Assembly (NCBI RefSeq): GCF_020567525.1
Contig: NZ_JAJCVI010000002.1
Coordinates: 186,001-250,000, forward strand
Source: Halorubellus salinus
GTDB lineage: Archaea; Halobacteriota; Halobacteria; Halobacteriales; Natrialbaceae
Length of the DNA: 64,000 bases
Direction of reading: 5' to 3'
The translations under genes and the position numbers were made by a program. Positions 34,618 through 44,013 of the stretch are shown in pieces. How positions within the stretch are numbered: the first letter of the stretch is position 1; each line of letters opens with the position of its first letter. The notes beneath the pieces were generated by a model. The model saw nothing but the letters and a program-made list of their open reading frames with translations, was not told where the DNA came from and made no database searches.

Positions 34618-35373
34618 TCATTCGAGGATGGCGTCGAGGAGCTTGCCCTGGGCTGCGGCGAGGTGCTCGCTGAACGTCGACCGCGTGATGTCGAGTTCCG
34701 TCGCGACCTCGCCGGCGTTCGCGCCTTTCGGGTGCTGGAAGTACCCCATCCGGTGTGCGGTCTCGAGGACTTCGAGCTGGCGGTCGGTGAGGCGGCCGCG
34801 GTCGACGAACACGAGGTTGTGCGCGCCGGCGTCGCCCGTCGACCGGAGGAGGCGTTGGACGTCGAGCGACGGGAACTGCTCGCGGAGGTCGGCGACGAGG
34901 GCCTGCAGGTCGGTCATGTTGGGGACGTGGAACGTGACGTGGACGCCGTCGTCGCGGATGGCGACGTCGACGGTCGGGCAGTCGTGGGCTTCGACGACCT
35001 CGCAGGGGCAGGCGACGTCGCGCTCGCGCTCGAACCGGTAGGTCGCGTGGTCGCCGTAGTCGAACACGAGTTCCGGGGTGACGTCGCCCGTGTCTCCGGT
35101 CCTGCTGGTGTCGCCAGGGTGCTCGTCGGTCGCGTCGGTCGATTCATCTGCGTCGTCGGCGCTCTCGGCGCCCTCGTGGCCAGTCGGGTCGATGGCGCCG
35201 ACGTCGATACCGACGGGGTCGGCGAGGAGGAACTCCTCGACGACGCGATCGCCGTCGGGGGAGACGGCGCGCGTGACGTCCTCGGCCGTCGTCCCGGTCT
35301 CGTCGACTACGCGCGTCGCCGGGCAGCCCGTGGGGCCGTCGACGCGTATCTCGGCGCGGATGCCGTCGCTCAT
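34618..35373 (-). CDS. Bacterioopsin-activator-type HTH_10 regulator
   Basis: A 251-residue protein. An N-terminal sensor-like domain is interrupted by an acidic Asp/Glu/Thr linker (about residues 70-95). A region with Cys pairs (ACPCEVVEAHDC) may bind metal. The C-terminal HTH_10 follows (LTDRQLEVLETAHRMGYFQHPKGANAGEVA, then ITRSTFSEHLAAAQ). Such proteins regulate bop, dms and other genes. It is divergent from another HTH gene, with a 118-nt spacer between. Confidence 0.85.
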   Translation of the reverse strand: MSDGIRAEIRVDGPTGCPATRVVDETGTTAEDVTRAVSPDGDRVVEEFLLADPVGIDVGAIDPTGHEGAESADDADESTDATDEHPGDTSRTGDTGDVTPELVFDYGDHATYRFERERDVACPCEVVEAHDCPTVDVAIRDDGVHVTFHVPNMTDLQALVADLREQFPSLDVQRLLRSTGDAGAHNLVFVDRGRLTDRQLEVLETAHRMGYFQHPKGANAGEVATELDITRSTFSEHLAAAQGKLLDAILE

Positions 35374-35491
35374 GTCCGTGCCATCTCGACGCATGTCCCT
35401 AATTCCTTCCCCACCAGTATTTAAACCACCATCGTTCTATGGGTGTCAAGACGAGGGGCGTCCGTTAGTACGTTGTAGTAAGAACGACGCC

Positions 35492-35869
35492 ATGTCCGCA
35501 CAGCGCGCTCCCGAACAGATTGGTATCGAGCAGACGACCGAGGTCGACACCGACGCCCTCCTCACGGCACTCCAAGACGAGGACTGTCGCGCCATCGTCC
35601 AGGCGGTGGAGGACGAGGCGCTCTCGGCGAGCGAGCTCGCGGAGACCTGCGACCTCCCGACGTCGACGACGTACCGGAAGCTCGACACGCTCACGGACGC
35701 CGCGTTGCTCGACGAACGCCTCCGGCTGTCGTCGTCGGGCTCGCACGAACGCGAGTACGTCGCGGGGCACGTCGACCTCACCATCTCCGTCGGCTCCGGC
35801 GCGACCGTCGACGTGGAGGCGGAGGCGAACGCCGCGGACCAACTGCGCGCGCACTCGATGGCGGACTGA
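35492..35869 (+). CDS. Winged-helix transcriptional regulator (ArsR-like)
   Basis: A 125-residue protein. DTDALLTALQDEDCRAIVQAV, LSASELAETCDLPTSTTYRKLDTL and REYVAGHVDLTISV form the helix-turn-helix and wing. The C-terminal 20 residues are acidic. It is paired head-to-head with the HTH_10 gene, an arrangement that often reflects shared control. Confidence 0.85.
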   Translation: MSAQRAPEQIGIEQTTEVDTDALLTALQDEDCRAIVQAVEDEALSASELAETCDLPTSTTYRKLDTLTDAALLDERLRLSSSGSHEREYVAGHVDLTISVGSGATVDVEAEANAADQLRAHSMAD

Positions 35870-35940
35870 CCACCGCCGCTCCTCGCGCGCACCACCAGCA
35901 CTCCGTTTTGTACTCTCGACGCCGCTCGTGACCGAGTGAC

Positions 35941-37134
35941 TCAGATGCCCTTGCCCATGAGGTGACTGCGGAGCACGTCCGCCTCCTTGTTCCCGGTGCC
36001 GGTGTTGACGATGACGACGGTGTCGTCCTCGTCGAACGCGTCGTCCTCGGCGAGCGCCCACGCGCCCGAGGCGGCGGCGGCGCACGTCGGCGCCATCTCG
36101 AGGCCCTCGTTCTGCGCGACCGTGATCGCGGCGTCGAGTATCTCGTCGTCGCTCGTCGCGACCGCGCGCCCGCCGGAGTCGCAGACGGCGTCGAGGACGA
36201 GGTGGCTCGCGCCCGGGTCCGGTATCTCGATGCCGCCACAGATCGTGTCCGGGACCTCCCAGGGCTCGTGTCGCTCCTTGCCCTCGTCGAACGCCTTCAC
36301 GATGGGCGCGCAGCCCTCGGCCTGTGCGACGTGGAACGCGGGCTCGTCGTCGACGAGGTCGAGGTCGCGGAACTCGCGGGCGGCCTTGTGCATCCCGACG
36401 AGCCCGACGCCGCCGCCCGTGGGGTAGACGACGTGGTCGGGCGTCTCGAAGTCGAGCTGTTCCGCGACCTCGCAGTACATGGTCTTCTTGCCCTCGTGGC
36501 GGTACGGCGTCACGAACGTCTTCACGCTGTACCAGTCCTCGTGGTCCTCCATCGCGTCCGCGTACGCCTCGCCAGCGTCCGTGATACGGCCGCCGACGAC
36601 GGTCATGTCGCCGCCGTGGACGTTCACCATCGCCTTGTTCGTGAACCCGGACCTGGCCGGGAGGAAGACGTGCGACTCCAGGCCGGCCCGCCCCGCGTAC
36701 GCGCTCGCGGCCTGCCCAGCGTTCCCCGCCGACGCGAGCGCGACGTCGGTCGCGCCGTGCTGGACGGCCGCCGTGACGGCCGGCGACTGCCCGCGATCCT
36801 TGAACGTCCCCGTCGGGTTCCGGCCCTCGTCCTTGATGTACACCGACTCGACGCCGAGTTCGTCCGCGAGACTCGGGCACTCGACGAGCGGCGTCGCGCC
36901 CTCGTCCATCGACACCGCGGTCTCGCGCGAGAACGGGAGCAGTTCCTCGTAGCGCCACATCGAGTCGAACGGGCGTTCGCTGAGGTCCTCCCGGGTCAAC
37001 TCGACGGCGTCGTAGTCGTACGCCGGGTCGAGGATGCCGTCGCACTCCGGGCAGCGATGCGTCGCGGTCTCGGCGTCGAAGCGCTCGCCGCAGTCGACGC
37101 ACTCCAGGCCAACGAAGGCGTCCGTCGTATCCAT
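35941..37134 (-). CDS. thrC: Threonine synthase
   Basis: PLP enzyme of 397 residues converting O-phosphohomoserine to threonine. An N-terminal zinc ribbon (CVDCGERFD, then CPECDG) is typical of archaeal threonine synthases. The PLP Lys lies in NPTGTFKDRG, with ASAGNAGQAASAYAGRAG, YPTGGGVGLVGM and VNTGTGNK. Haloarchaea have several paralogues, some of which may be other PLP lyases, so a related beta-replacement enzyme is the alternative. It is transcribed divergently from the FAD gene. Confidence 0.88.
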   Translation of the reverse strand: MDTTDAFVGLECVDCGERFDAETATHRCPECDGILDPAYDYDAVELTREDLSERPFDSMWRYEELLPFSRETAVSMDEGATPLVECPSLADELGVESVYIKDEGRNPTGTFKDRGQSPAVTAAVQHGATDVALASAGNAGQAASAYAGRAGLESHVFLPARSGFTNKAMVNVHGGDMTVVGGRITDAGEAYADAMEDHEDWYSVKTFVTPYRHEGKKTMYCEVAEQLDFETPDHVVYPTGGGVGLVGMHKAAREFRDLDLVDDEPAFHVAQAEGCAPIVKAFDEGKERHEPWEVPDTICGGIEIPDPGASHLVLDAVCDSGGRAVATSDDEILDAAITVAQNEGLEMAPTCAAAASGAWALAEDDAFDEDDTVVIVNTGTGNKEADVLRSHLMGKGI

Positions 37135-37268
37135 ACGCGAGCGTTCGGACGGCCGGGACTAATCCCTGTCCATCGCGGGCCCCGACCGACCGAGACCACG
37201 CCCCCCGCGTCGCCCTCGCCGACGTCGTTCCCCGGGTCGTTATGCCATCGACGCTCCAACGACCGGGT

Positions 37269-38534
37269 ATGGACGACGCAGACGTGGTCGTGGTCGGGAG
37301 CGGACTGGCCGGACTGGTCGCCGCACGACGGCTCGCGGCGCGCGGCGCGGACGTCACGGTGTTCGAGCGCGAGCACGACGTCGGCGGGCGCGTTCGCTCG
37401 CGTCGCGAGGACGGCTACACGTTCGACCGTGGCTTCCAGGTCATGTTCACGGCGTACCCCGCGGTCCGTCGAGAACTGGACCTGGACGCGCTCGACCTCC
37501 GGGACTTCCGGCCGGGCGCCATCATCGCTCGCGACGGGCAGCGGTCGGTGCTCGCGGACCCGTTCGGGGACCCCGAAGCCATAGTCGAGTCCGCGCTGAA
37601 CCGCGAGGTGACGCTCGGGGACAAGGTGCGGACGCTCGCACTCCGCCGGGACCTCTCCGGCGCGGACCCGGCGACGCTGCTCGCCGACGGCGACCGGACG
37701 ACCCGCGAGTACCTCGAAGACCGCGGGTTCAGCGACCGGTTCCTCGAGCACTTCGCCGCACCGTTCTACGGCGGTATCACGCTCGACCGGTCGCTGTCGA
37801 CGAGCTGTGGCGTGTTCGAGTACACGTTCGCGATGCTCTCGCGCGGCCGCACTGCGGTGCCCGCGAACGGGATGGGCGCTATCACCACCCAGCTCGCGGA
37901 GCGCGCCGAAGCCGCGGGCGTGGACGTCGTCCGCGACGAACCCGTCGAGGCGGTCGACGGTCGCGCGGACGGCGCGACCGTGCACGTCGACAGCGAGACG
38001 GTGCGTGCGGACGCGGTCGTCGTCGCGACCGAGCCGACCGCCGCGCACGCACTCACCAGCGTCGACGTCCCGACTGAGGGGAAATCGTGCGTGACGCTCT
38101 GGTTCGCCGCACCGAACGGCCTCGACCTCGGAACGAAGGGACGCATCCTCCTGAACGCCGCCGACGACCGCCCGAACCAGATAGTGCACCACACCGAGGT
38201 CGCGCCCGAGTACGCGCCCGACGGCGCGGACGTCCTCTCGGCGACGTTCCTCGGCGAGCAGGACGCGACCGACGAGGCGCTCGCCGACGAGGTCCGCTCG
38301 ACGCTCTCGTCGTGGTATCCGGAACGGCACGTCGAGGGCCTGGAGTGCCGGCACGTCGACCGCATCCCGTTCGCGCAGTTCGCGCAACCGCCGGGATTCC
38401 AGGACGACCTGCCGGACGTCCGCGACCCCGACGGCCGCGTCTACCTCGCCGGTGACTACACGCGCTGGTCGAGCATCCAGGGCGCCCTGGAGAGCGGGCG
38501 CGTCGCCGCGGAGGCCGTCGCCGCCGACACCTGA
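37269..38534 (+). CDS. FAD-dependent amine oxidase/desaturase-family oxidoreductase
   Basis: A 421-residue flavoprotein. The dinucleotide fold reads VVVVGSGLAGLVAARRLAARG, with the acidic end of the second strand at VFEREHDVGGRVRS. The C-terminal FAD signature is VYLAGDYTRWSSIQGALESG. It belongs to the protoporphyrinogen-oxidase and phytoene-desaturase superfamily. ATG 37269 is supported by a TATA-like GTCGTTATG about 30 nt upstream; an earlier ATG at 37242 is not. Substrate unknown. Confidence 0.85.
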   Translation: MDDADVVVVGSGLAGLVAARRLAARGADVTVFEREHDVGGRVRSRREDGYTFDRGFQVMFTAYPAVRRELDLDALDLRDFRPGAIIARDGQRSVLADPFGDPEAIVESALNREVTLGDKVRTLALRRDLSGADPATLLADGDRTTREYLEDRGFSDRFLEHFAAPFYGGITLDRSLSTSCGVFEYTFAMLSRGRTAVPANGMGAITTQLAERAEAAGVDVVRDEPVEAVDGRADGATVHVDSETVRADAVVVATEPTAAHALTSVDVPTEGKSCVTLWFAAPNGLDLGTKGRILLNAADDRPNQIVHHTEVAPEYAPDGADVLSATFLGEQDATDEALADEVRSTLSSWYPERHVEGLECRHVDRIPFAQFAQPPGFQDDLPDVRDPDGRVYLAGDYTRWSSIQGALESGRVAAEAVAADT

Positions 38535-38566
38535 CTGGGCTGCCCGAGCGTCCGACGGTCGACTTC

Positions 38567-39325
38567 TCAGAGGTACGCGCGGAGCTCTCGGAGCGGCGGG
38601 AACCACAGTGCCTCGTCGGTGTCGGCGTCGTGAACGACCGGCCGTAGCGCGTTCGCGTTCGTGACGAGCGGCGACGAGAAGTCGTCGGTCCACATCCCGT
38701 TCACCTCGACGCCGGCGGCCAGTTCCGTGAAGCTCGGGAGCATCAGGACGTCGCGCCCGCGGTAGGTCCCCGGCCCGTAGAGGTACGTCGGCCGACGCTG
38801 CCCCTCGATGTCGATCGTCGGATGGTCGTGGCCGACGACGTAGAGCGAGACGTCGGTCGTGGACGCGCCCGCATCACCGGACTCGGCCGCCTCTTCGGGC
38901 GGTTCGTGCCCGTGACAGACGACGACGTCGTCGAACCGGAAGCGCGCCGGCGTGGGCCCATCCAGGACGCCGGGGAGTTGCGGGTCGTGATTCCCGGGGG
39001 TCGCGACGAGGTCCGCGCCCGCCGCGGCGACGGCCTCGAGGAGTTCGTCGAGCGTCTCCCGTGCGACCGTGGGAACGTACTCGAAGCGATGGAGGACGTC
39101 GCCCGCGAACACGACCGTCTCGGGCGCGAACGCGTCGAGGAGCGCGACGAGTCGGTCCCGGAGGTGCGCTCGCTCCCCGACCGGGAAGTCGACGTCGCTC
39201 GCGTCCGCTCGCCCGACGTGGAGGTCCGCGAGCACGAGCACGTCGCTCCGCGGGAAGAACACGGCACGGTCGCGGAACGTGACGTCGTCGCGCCCGGTCG
39301 ACGCGGACGACTCGCGGCCGGTCAT
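38567..39325 (-). CDS. Calcineurin-like metallophosphoesterase
   Basis: A 252-residue protein. The dinuclear metal motifs occur in order: LADLHVGRAD, FAGDVLH, TPGNHD, CHGHEP and VVGHDHP. It resembles the archaeal MJ0037-type phosphoesterases, several of which sit near helicases or nucleases, but no such neighbour is here. The next gene upstream on the same strand is artA, 28 nt away, so cotranscription is likely. Substrate unknown. Confidence 0.87.
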   Translation of the reverse strand: MTGRESSASTGRDDVTFRDRAVFFPRSDVLVLADLHVGRADASDVDFPVGERAHLRDRLVALLDAFAPETVVFAGDVLHRFEYVPTVARETLDELLEAVAAAGADLVATPGNHDPQLPGVLDGPTPARFRFDDVVVCHGHEPPEEAAESGDAGASTTDVSLYVVGHDHPTIDIEGQRRPTYLYGPGTYRGRDVLMLPSFTELAAGVEVNGMWTDDFSSPLVTNANALRPVVHDADTDEALWFPPLRELRAYL

Positions 39326-39353
39326 CGACCAGCGAACGCCGCCGTCGCGGCGA

Positions 39354-40298
39354 TCATTCCCCGCCGTCGGCGCGCACCACCGGGTCCTCGACGTCGAGCG
39401 CGCTCTCCAGGTCGTACTCGCTCCCGGTCGCGACGAACAGCACCTCCTCCAGGACGCCGAGCATCTCCGGGAGCTCCTGGACGACGACCCACGTGATGCC
39501 GACGAGCGCGAACACCGACCCGGTCTGCGAGAGGACGCTGTGCGCGAACCAGAACGACGCGTGCGTCGCCTCCACGCCCGCCAGCGCCGCCAGGTCGACC
39601 ACCGGCTCCTGCAGGAACCAGCCCTTCCCGGCCGCGATGGCGACGAACACGTTCCGGAACAGGTTCAGCACCCAGATGATGCCGATCGCGAGCGCGAACG
39701 ACTTCAGTTTCCGGCGAACCGGCGCGTCGACCGCGGCGATGAGGCCCGCGAAGATCGCCATCGAGCCGATGCCCGTGCAGGCGTACACGATGTACGTCGC
39801 GAACTCACTGAACACGAACATGTTCTGGTAGCCGAACTCGGGACCGGTCGTGTACTCGGGGGTGTACCCGAGCAACTGGATGCCCCAGTACGTCTGGTCC
39901 GCGACGAGCTCGATGAGGAACTTCCGGACCGCCGGTATCGCCTGCGTCGGATAGTAGATGACGCCCATCAGGAGCACCGCTCGCGAGAGCGTGTACAGTC
40001 CCTCGCGGCCGTTCCACAGCAGATAGCCCGTGTAGAGGCACGCCGGCACGGCGACGATGGCGAGCACGCCCTCGATCGCCGACGCCTTCGTGAACAGGAA
40101 GTGCGGCGCGACGACGCCCCAGAACGCCGCGAACAACGCCCACGCACCGGCGTACGCGTACCGGGCGACGCCACGACGTCGAGCGACGTCGAGGACGGCA
40201 CCGACGAGGAACGCGGCGAGAACGAGCCACCCGAGGAGGTCAGAGCCGACGGTGACACCGCCGACGCTGACGGACTCGACGGACAGCGGAATCGACAT
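39354..40298 (-). CDS. artA: Archaeosortase A
   Basis: A 314-residue polytopic transpeptidase-like enzyme that processes PGF-CTERM surface proteins, including the S-layer glycoprotein, and hands them to lipid. The catalytic Cys is C174 in VYACTGIGSM, with Arg215 in LNLFRNVFVA. The third conserved position lies in FWFAHSVLSQ, where His253 is available. About seven helices are visible. The soluble C-terminal tail is acidic. A minus-strand GGTCTATATG TATA box sits 27 nt before the ATG. Confidence 0.9.
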   Translation of the reverse strand: MSIPLSVESVSVGGVTVGSDLLGWLVLAAFLVGAVLDVARRRGVARYAYAGAWALFAAFWGVVAPHFLFTKASAIEGVLAIVAVPACLYTGYLLWNGREGLYTLSRAVLLMGVIYYPTQAIPAVRKFLIELVADQTYWGIQLLGYTPEYTTGPEFGYQNMFVFSEFATYIVYACTGIGSMAIFAGLIAAVDAPVRRKLKSFALAIGIIWVLNLFRNVFVAIAAGKGWFLQEPVVDLAALAGVEATHASFWFAHSVLSQTGSVFALVGITWVVVQELPEMLGVLEEVLFVATGSEYDLESALDVEDPVVRADGGE

Positions 40299-40320
40299 AC
40301 ACGAACCCAGGTCGCGTCGG

Positions 40321-40330
40321 CATATAGACC
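40321..40330 (-). promoter_or_regulatory. TATA box for artA
   Basis: Minus-strand GGTCTATATG is centred 27 nt before the artA ATG, indicating a leaderless message. Confidence 0.65.
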
Positions 40331-40390
40331 TGTTGCCCTCGTGTCGAGGGTGCCCACGACCGCCCCGGCGCACTGACGACCGTCGTCGAC

Positions 40391-41077
40391 TTACCGGGCG
40401 CGCGACCGCGGCTTCGGCGTCGCGTCCCCGTCGACCTCGGCTTCGACGTCCGGGTCGGCGTGGGCCTTCGCGGTCGCGTACGCCTCGCGGACGCGCGTGA
40501 ACGCGTCCTCGGTCCCACCGTGGTCCGGGTGCGCCTCCTTCACGCGGTCGCGGTACGCCGACCGGACCGCGTCCACGTCCGCCGACGGCGACAACCCGAG
40601 CGCATCGAACGCCTCCCGGACGACGGCCTCCGGGTCGGCGTCCTCGTCGTACCACTCCACGACCGGAACCTCGAACGGCAGCCGACCACCGAGATGATGC
40701 CCGTGCATCTCGTGCTCGCACAGCACCGTCGCCGTCCCCGTCGCCTGCAGTCGGAAGTACGCCTTCGCGTCGAACGTCACCGCGACGTCGCGCTCGGGCA
40801 GATAGAACGCGACCGCCTCACCGTCGAGTTCGTGGTCCTCCACGAACACCTCCTCGATGGCGTCGAGGTACTCGCGGATCTCGACGCGACGCCGACCCTC
40901 GCTCGAGACCGACGCCCCCGACCCGTGGCCGTGTGCGCGTCCGGCGTCGTCGAACAACCACTCCGCGACCGCGAACGTGCACGCTGCGACGACCGTGAAC
41001 GCACCCGCGAGCGACACCCCAGCCACCACCCACGGCGGCAGGCTCGCCACCCACTCGAAGATCTCGACCCCGTACAC
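40391..41077 (-). CDS. Membrane-anchored J-domain protein
   Basis: A 228-residue protein starting GTG. One N-terminal membrane helix (WVVAGVSLAGAFTVVAACTFAVAEW) is followed by a His/Gly-rich linker and a soluble middle domain. Near the C-terminus is a J-domain with DALGLSPSADVDAVRSAYRDRVKEAHPDHGG, including the HPD tripeptide that stimulates DnaK ATPase. It lies just upstream of artA on the same strand, but artA has its own TATA box. A co-chaperone at the membrane is the likely role. Confidence 0.83.
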   Translation of the reverse strand: MYGVEIFEWVASLPPWVVAGVSLAGAFTVVAACTFAVAEWLFDDAGRAHGHGSGASVSSEGRRRVEIREYLDAIEEVFVEDHELDGEAVAFYLPERDVAVTFDAKAYFRLQATGTATVLCEHEMHGHHLGGRLPFEVPVVEWYDEDADPEAVVREAFDALGLSPSADVDAVRSAYRDRVKEAHPDHGGTEDAFTRVREAYATAKAHADPDVEAEVDGDATPKPRSRAR

Positions 41078-41257
41078 GACTGTTCAACGGCCGCTAGGGG
41101 ACGCGCGCACAAATGTGCCACGCCGACACCCATCAACTCCACGACACCCCAGGAACGACCACCAACTGGACGACCACCCGCTCACGTCAGCGTACGCGCG
41201 ACGCAGTCAGCGCCACATCCCACGGTTTTTGACCCCACGCACGTCAACGAACACAAC

Positions 41258-41677
41258 ATGAAGGTCCCGAGACGCCACCTCCTCCGCACCGCCGGCGCCA
41301 GCGCACTCGCCGGCACCAGCGCCCTCGCCGGCTGCCAGACGCTCACTGAGACACAGCACCTCCTCGTCGTCGAGAACGAGACCGAGACCGCGCACACCGT
41401 CACCGTCGTCGTCCGACGCGCGACCGACGGCACCACGAGCGACCCACGAACCGAGACCACGGGCACGAGCTCGCGGTTCGTCGTCGACTTCACGTACGAC
41501 GTCCCCGCCGGCGGCCGACAGGAAGGCCCCGGCGTCCTCCCGACCGACGACACCTACGAGGTCGTCGCCAGCGCGCCCGACCTCGGCACCGACCGCACCA
41601 CGTACACCGACCGCGAGAGCGTCCGCGTCACGCTCACCGACGACGGCATCTCCGCAGAGACGTTCAACCCCAGCTGA
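41258..41677 (+). CDS. Tat-exported lipoprotein, function unknown
   Basis: A 139-residue protein. The N-terminus has a twin-arginine motif (PRRHLLR) and a lipobox (ALAGC, Cys26), so it should be exported folded and anchored by lipid. The mature part is a Thr-rich beta domain with VVENETETAHTVTVVVR and FVVDFTYDVPAGG, resembling immunoglobulin-like surface domains. GGTTTTTGAC sits about 32 nt upstream. Confidence 0.82.
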   Translation: MKVPRRHLLRTAGASALAGTSALAGCQTLTETQHLLVVENETETAHTVTVVVRRATDGTTSDPRTETTGTSSRFVVDFTYDVPAGGRQEGPGVLPTDDTYEVVASAPDLGTDRTTYTDRESVRVTLTDDGISAETFNPS

Positions 41678-41754
41678 ATCGACGCGACGGCGACGACCAT
41701 CGCTGGCGCTACCAGAACGAACTCGACAGAAGACCGGTTCGGGAACGGCCAGCC

Positions 41755-42513
41755 CTACCCGATGTACCGGAGGTCGTCGTCCGTGACCTGCGGTGACTGC
41801 TGTTGCTCCATCTGCTGTATCTTCTCGATGACGTCCTCCATCTCGTCCGCGCGCTCCTCCAGAGACTCGTACTCGATCTCGATCTCGAACAGCTCGACGA
41901 GCACCTCCAGGACCGCTCGCGCGCTCTTCGGGTCGACGAGATACCCCGAGGTCTCACCCATCAGGCACGCCGCGTCCATCCCGCGGCGGCCACCGAGCCC
42001 GAGCACGAGCCCGGACACGCCGACGATACCGCCAGCGGGTTCGTCCTCGCGGAACTCCACGCCGACGTCCGAAAGCGCCTCGACGCGCGCCTCGCTCGAA
42101 GCCGCACCGAGGACGTCGTACTCCTCGATGAGTTCGCCCGTCGGCACCCCACCGAGCGCGTACGCCGACTCGCACCCGAACTCCGCGGCGATGTCGAGGA
42201 ACGCGTCCGCCATCCGATAGTGGCCCTCGTTGCTCTGCGCCTGATGGTCGCCCGTCAGAATCAGGAGGTCGCGACCCTCGGACTCGACCGCGTGGAACTC
42301 CGCGTGCGTCAACTCCGCGACGCCGTCGTCGCCGACGTCGACCTGCGGCGGCAGGTCGTTCGAGTACACGCGACGCACGAGCGTCGACTCCAACTCCTCC
42401 AGCAGGTGCTCGGCGGCGAGTTTCCCAACGTGCCCAACACCAGGCAGTCCTTCGAGGAACACCGGGTCGTCGAGTTCGACGTCCGCGACCACCTCGATGT
42501 CGAGTGCATCCAT
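41755..42513 (-). CDS. PAC2-family proteasome-assembly-chaperone-like protein
   Basis: A 252-residue protein. It has FLEGLPGVGHVGKLAAEHLLEEL, VYSNDLPPQVDV, LLILTGDHQAQSNEGHYRMADAFL and GGVPTGELIEE, the archaeal PAC2/PbaB pattern. A coiled-coil-like C-terminus is rich in Glu and Gln. It is the last gene of the eL42-eS27-aIF2alpha-Nop10 operon, 5 nt after nop10. The role in archaeal proteasome assembly is inferred from the family. Confidence 0.88.
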   Translation of the reverse strand: MDALDIEVVADVELDDPVFLEGLPGVGHVGKLAAEHLLEELESTLVRRVYSNDLPPQVDVGDDGVAELTHAEFHAVESEGRDLLILTGDHQAQSNEGHYRMADAFLDIAAEFGCESAYALGGVPTGELIEEYDVLGAASSEARVEALSDVGVEFREDEPAGGIVGVSGLVLGLGGRRGMDAACLMGETSGYLVDPKSARAVLEVLVELFEIEIEYESLEERADEMEDVIEKIQQMEQQQSPQVTDDDLRYIG

Positions 42514-42518
42514 ACGCG

Positions 42519-42701
42519 CTACTCGCGGGCGCGTCGCTTAAGTTTGCGTCGGTACTCGCCCCAGCGGTCCTCGGGCGAGAACGGCGCCGGCGCCGAGTTC
42601 ACCGCCTCCGCGCCACACTCCGGACACGTCTCCGCGAACGTGTACACCGGTCGGTCGTGCGCGGACGTCCACGCCGAACAGACGCGGATGTCCGAATGCA
42701 T
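42519..42701 (-). CDS. nop10: H/ACA ribonucleoprotein component Nop10
   Basis: A 60-residue protein of the box H/ACA pseudouridylation complex, binding Cbf5. It has SDIRVCSAWTSAHDRPVYT, CPECGAEAVNSAPAPFSPEDRWGEYR and a basic tail, all canonical. In the archaeal form two cysteines remain in the ribbon. The ATG directly follows the aIF2-alpha TAG with no gap. Confidence 0.95.
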   Translation of the reverse strand: MHSDIRVCSAWTSAHDRPVYTFAETCPECGAEAVNSAPAPFSPEDRWGEYRRKLKRRARE

Positions 42702-43502
42702 CTACTCGTCGTCGGTGTGGCGCTCGCGATGATAGTCGCCCTCGCCACCGACCGCCTCGATCGCCTCGCGAGCGCGCGCCGCGCTCGCCTCCAGTTCGGA
42801 TTCGGCGGTCTTGTAGTTCGGCGCCTGCACCTTGATGCGGTACTCGGGCGCGCCGACGTACGTCACCGACAGGTCGACCTCGTCGGGGACCTCGTCCTCG
42901 CCCTCGCCCGCCTGCATCGCCGCCTTCACGTCGTCCACGCCGTCCGGATTCGGCGATTCCAGGTCGACGTAGCCCGTGACGTTCACGTACGGCACGGAGA
43001 CGTTCTCGCGCGCCGTCTCCACGAGCGCCGCAACCTCGTCCTCGTCGAGGTCGGTCTTCTCGAGCGCGCCCTCGCCGTGGATCGCGGCCTCCTCGAACCC
43101 GTCGTAGAGACTCCCGAACTGGCCGAGGAGTTCGTTCGCCACGCTCGCGTACTGCTCGTCGCTGACGTCCTCGCCGAACGCGAGCAGCATCCAGTTGTCC
43201 GCCTTCCGCTCGTTCTTCCAGTCCTGGATCTTGTCCGAGCGCTGGTGGTCGTTGACGTCCTTCAACGACAGGTCGATCTGCTGCGAGGACTCGTCCACGT
43301 CGAGGACCTTGCAGACGACGGTCTGACCGACGTTCACGTGGTCGCGGACGTTCTTGATCCAGCCGCTCGCGACCTCGCTGATGTGGATGAGCCCGCGCTT
43401 GTCCTCGTACTCCTCGAGGTCGACGAAGACGCCGAAGTCCTCGATCTCGTCGATCTTGCCGACGACGAGCTCGCCGTTCTCGGGCCACCCGCTGTACTTC
43501 AT
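42702..43502 (-). CDS. eif2a: Translation initiation factor aIF2 subunit alpha
   Basis: A 266-residue subunit of the heterotrimer that brings initiator tRNA to the small ribosomal subunit. An N-terminal S1 domain ([36 protein letters not shown]) is followed by a helical domain and a C-terminal alpha-beta domain that binds gamma. The ATG overlaps the stop of rps27e by 4 nt, which decides the start over a longer open frame. Confidence 0.96.
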   Translation of the reverse strand: MKYSGWPENGELVVGKIDEIEDFGVFVDLEEYEDKRGLIHISEVASGWIKNVRDHVNVGQTVVCKVLDVDESSQQIDLSLKDVNDHQRSDKIQDWKNERKADNWMLLAFGEDVSDEQYASVANELLGQFGSLYDGFEEAAIHGEGALEKTDLDEDEVAALVETARENVSVPYVNVTGYVDLESPNPDGVDDVKAAMQAGEGEDEVPDEVDLSVTYVGAPEYRIKVQAPNYKTAESELEASAARAREAIEAVGGEGDYHRERHTDDE

Positions 43503-43672
43503 CGTGCCTCTACGACGCCCGTGACCTCGCCCTCGAGGTCCGCTTTGCCGCCGGTCGGGTGGGCGAGCGTGTGCCCACAGACGGCGCAAGCGACCTCGCT
43601 CGAGGCCTTCTCGAAGACGGTCTGTTCGCTCTCACAATCCGGACACGTGACGGTGATGAAACTTCCTGCCAT
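43499..43672 (-). CDS. rps27e: 30S ribosomal protein eS27
   Basis: A 57-residue zinc-ribbon ribosomal protein. [16 protein letters not shown] and [17 protein letters not shown] provide the two Cys pairs. It starts MAGSFITV and ends VTGVVEAR. The stop overlaps the aIF2-alpha start (ATGA). Confidence 0.95.
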   Translation of the reverse strand: MAGSFITVTCPDCESEQTVFEKASSEVACAVCGHTLAHPTGGKADLEGEVTGVVEAR

Positions 43673-43676
43673 AGAT

Positions 43677-43961
43677 TTACTCCTGGAACTCGAGTCGGCC
43701 GGTACGCCATCCTTCGCGGAGGTGGGCCTTCCCGCAGTCGCTGCAGCGGTACTTGAGGTCGGTCTTCTTCGTCGGCTTCTCGCCGGACGGCACCTTCGAG
43801 AACTTCCCGGAGTTACCGATCGAGGAGATCGCGCGCTTACGCTGTCGACCCTGGACCTTCGTCATTCCCGTGGGGCGACCGCCACGGACCTTCTCCACTT
43901 CGTGCTCGTGGTGCTCGTTGCAGTGCGGACAGTACGTGTTGAACCGGCGTGGCATCTTCAT
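43677..43961 (-). CDS. rpl44e: 50S ribosomal protein eL42 (L44e)
   Basis: A 94-residue basic ribosomal protein. It has [23 protein letters not shown], the [11 protein letters not shown] loop and [22 protein letters not shown]. The four cysteines form the zinc site near the ribosomal E site. It is the first gene of the operon and lies 4 nt before rps27e. Start at ATG 43961 or at the ATG two codons later. Confidence 0.96.
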   Translation of the reverse strand: MKMPRRFNTYCPHCNEHHEHEVEKVRGGRPTGMTKVQGRQRKRAISSIGNSGKFSKVPSGEKPTKKTDLKYRCSDCGKAHLREGWRTGRLEFQE

Positions 43962-44013
43962 GGATATCTACCTTGACGTGGGTTTGTTCGCGGGCGCTTA
44001 AAACCGGTACGGT

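Noticed and set aside
41803-42732. Plus-strand open frame opposite the PAC2 and nop10 genes
   Set aside because: Antisense to two conserved genes with strong motifs.
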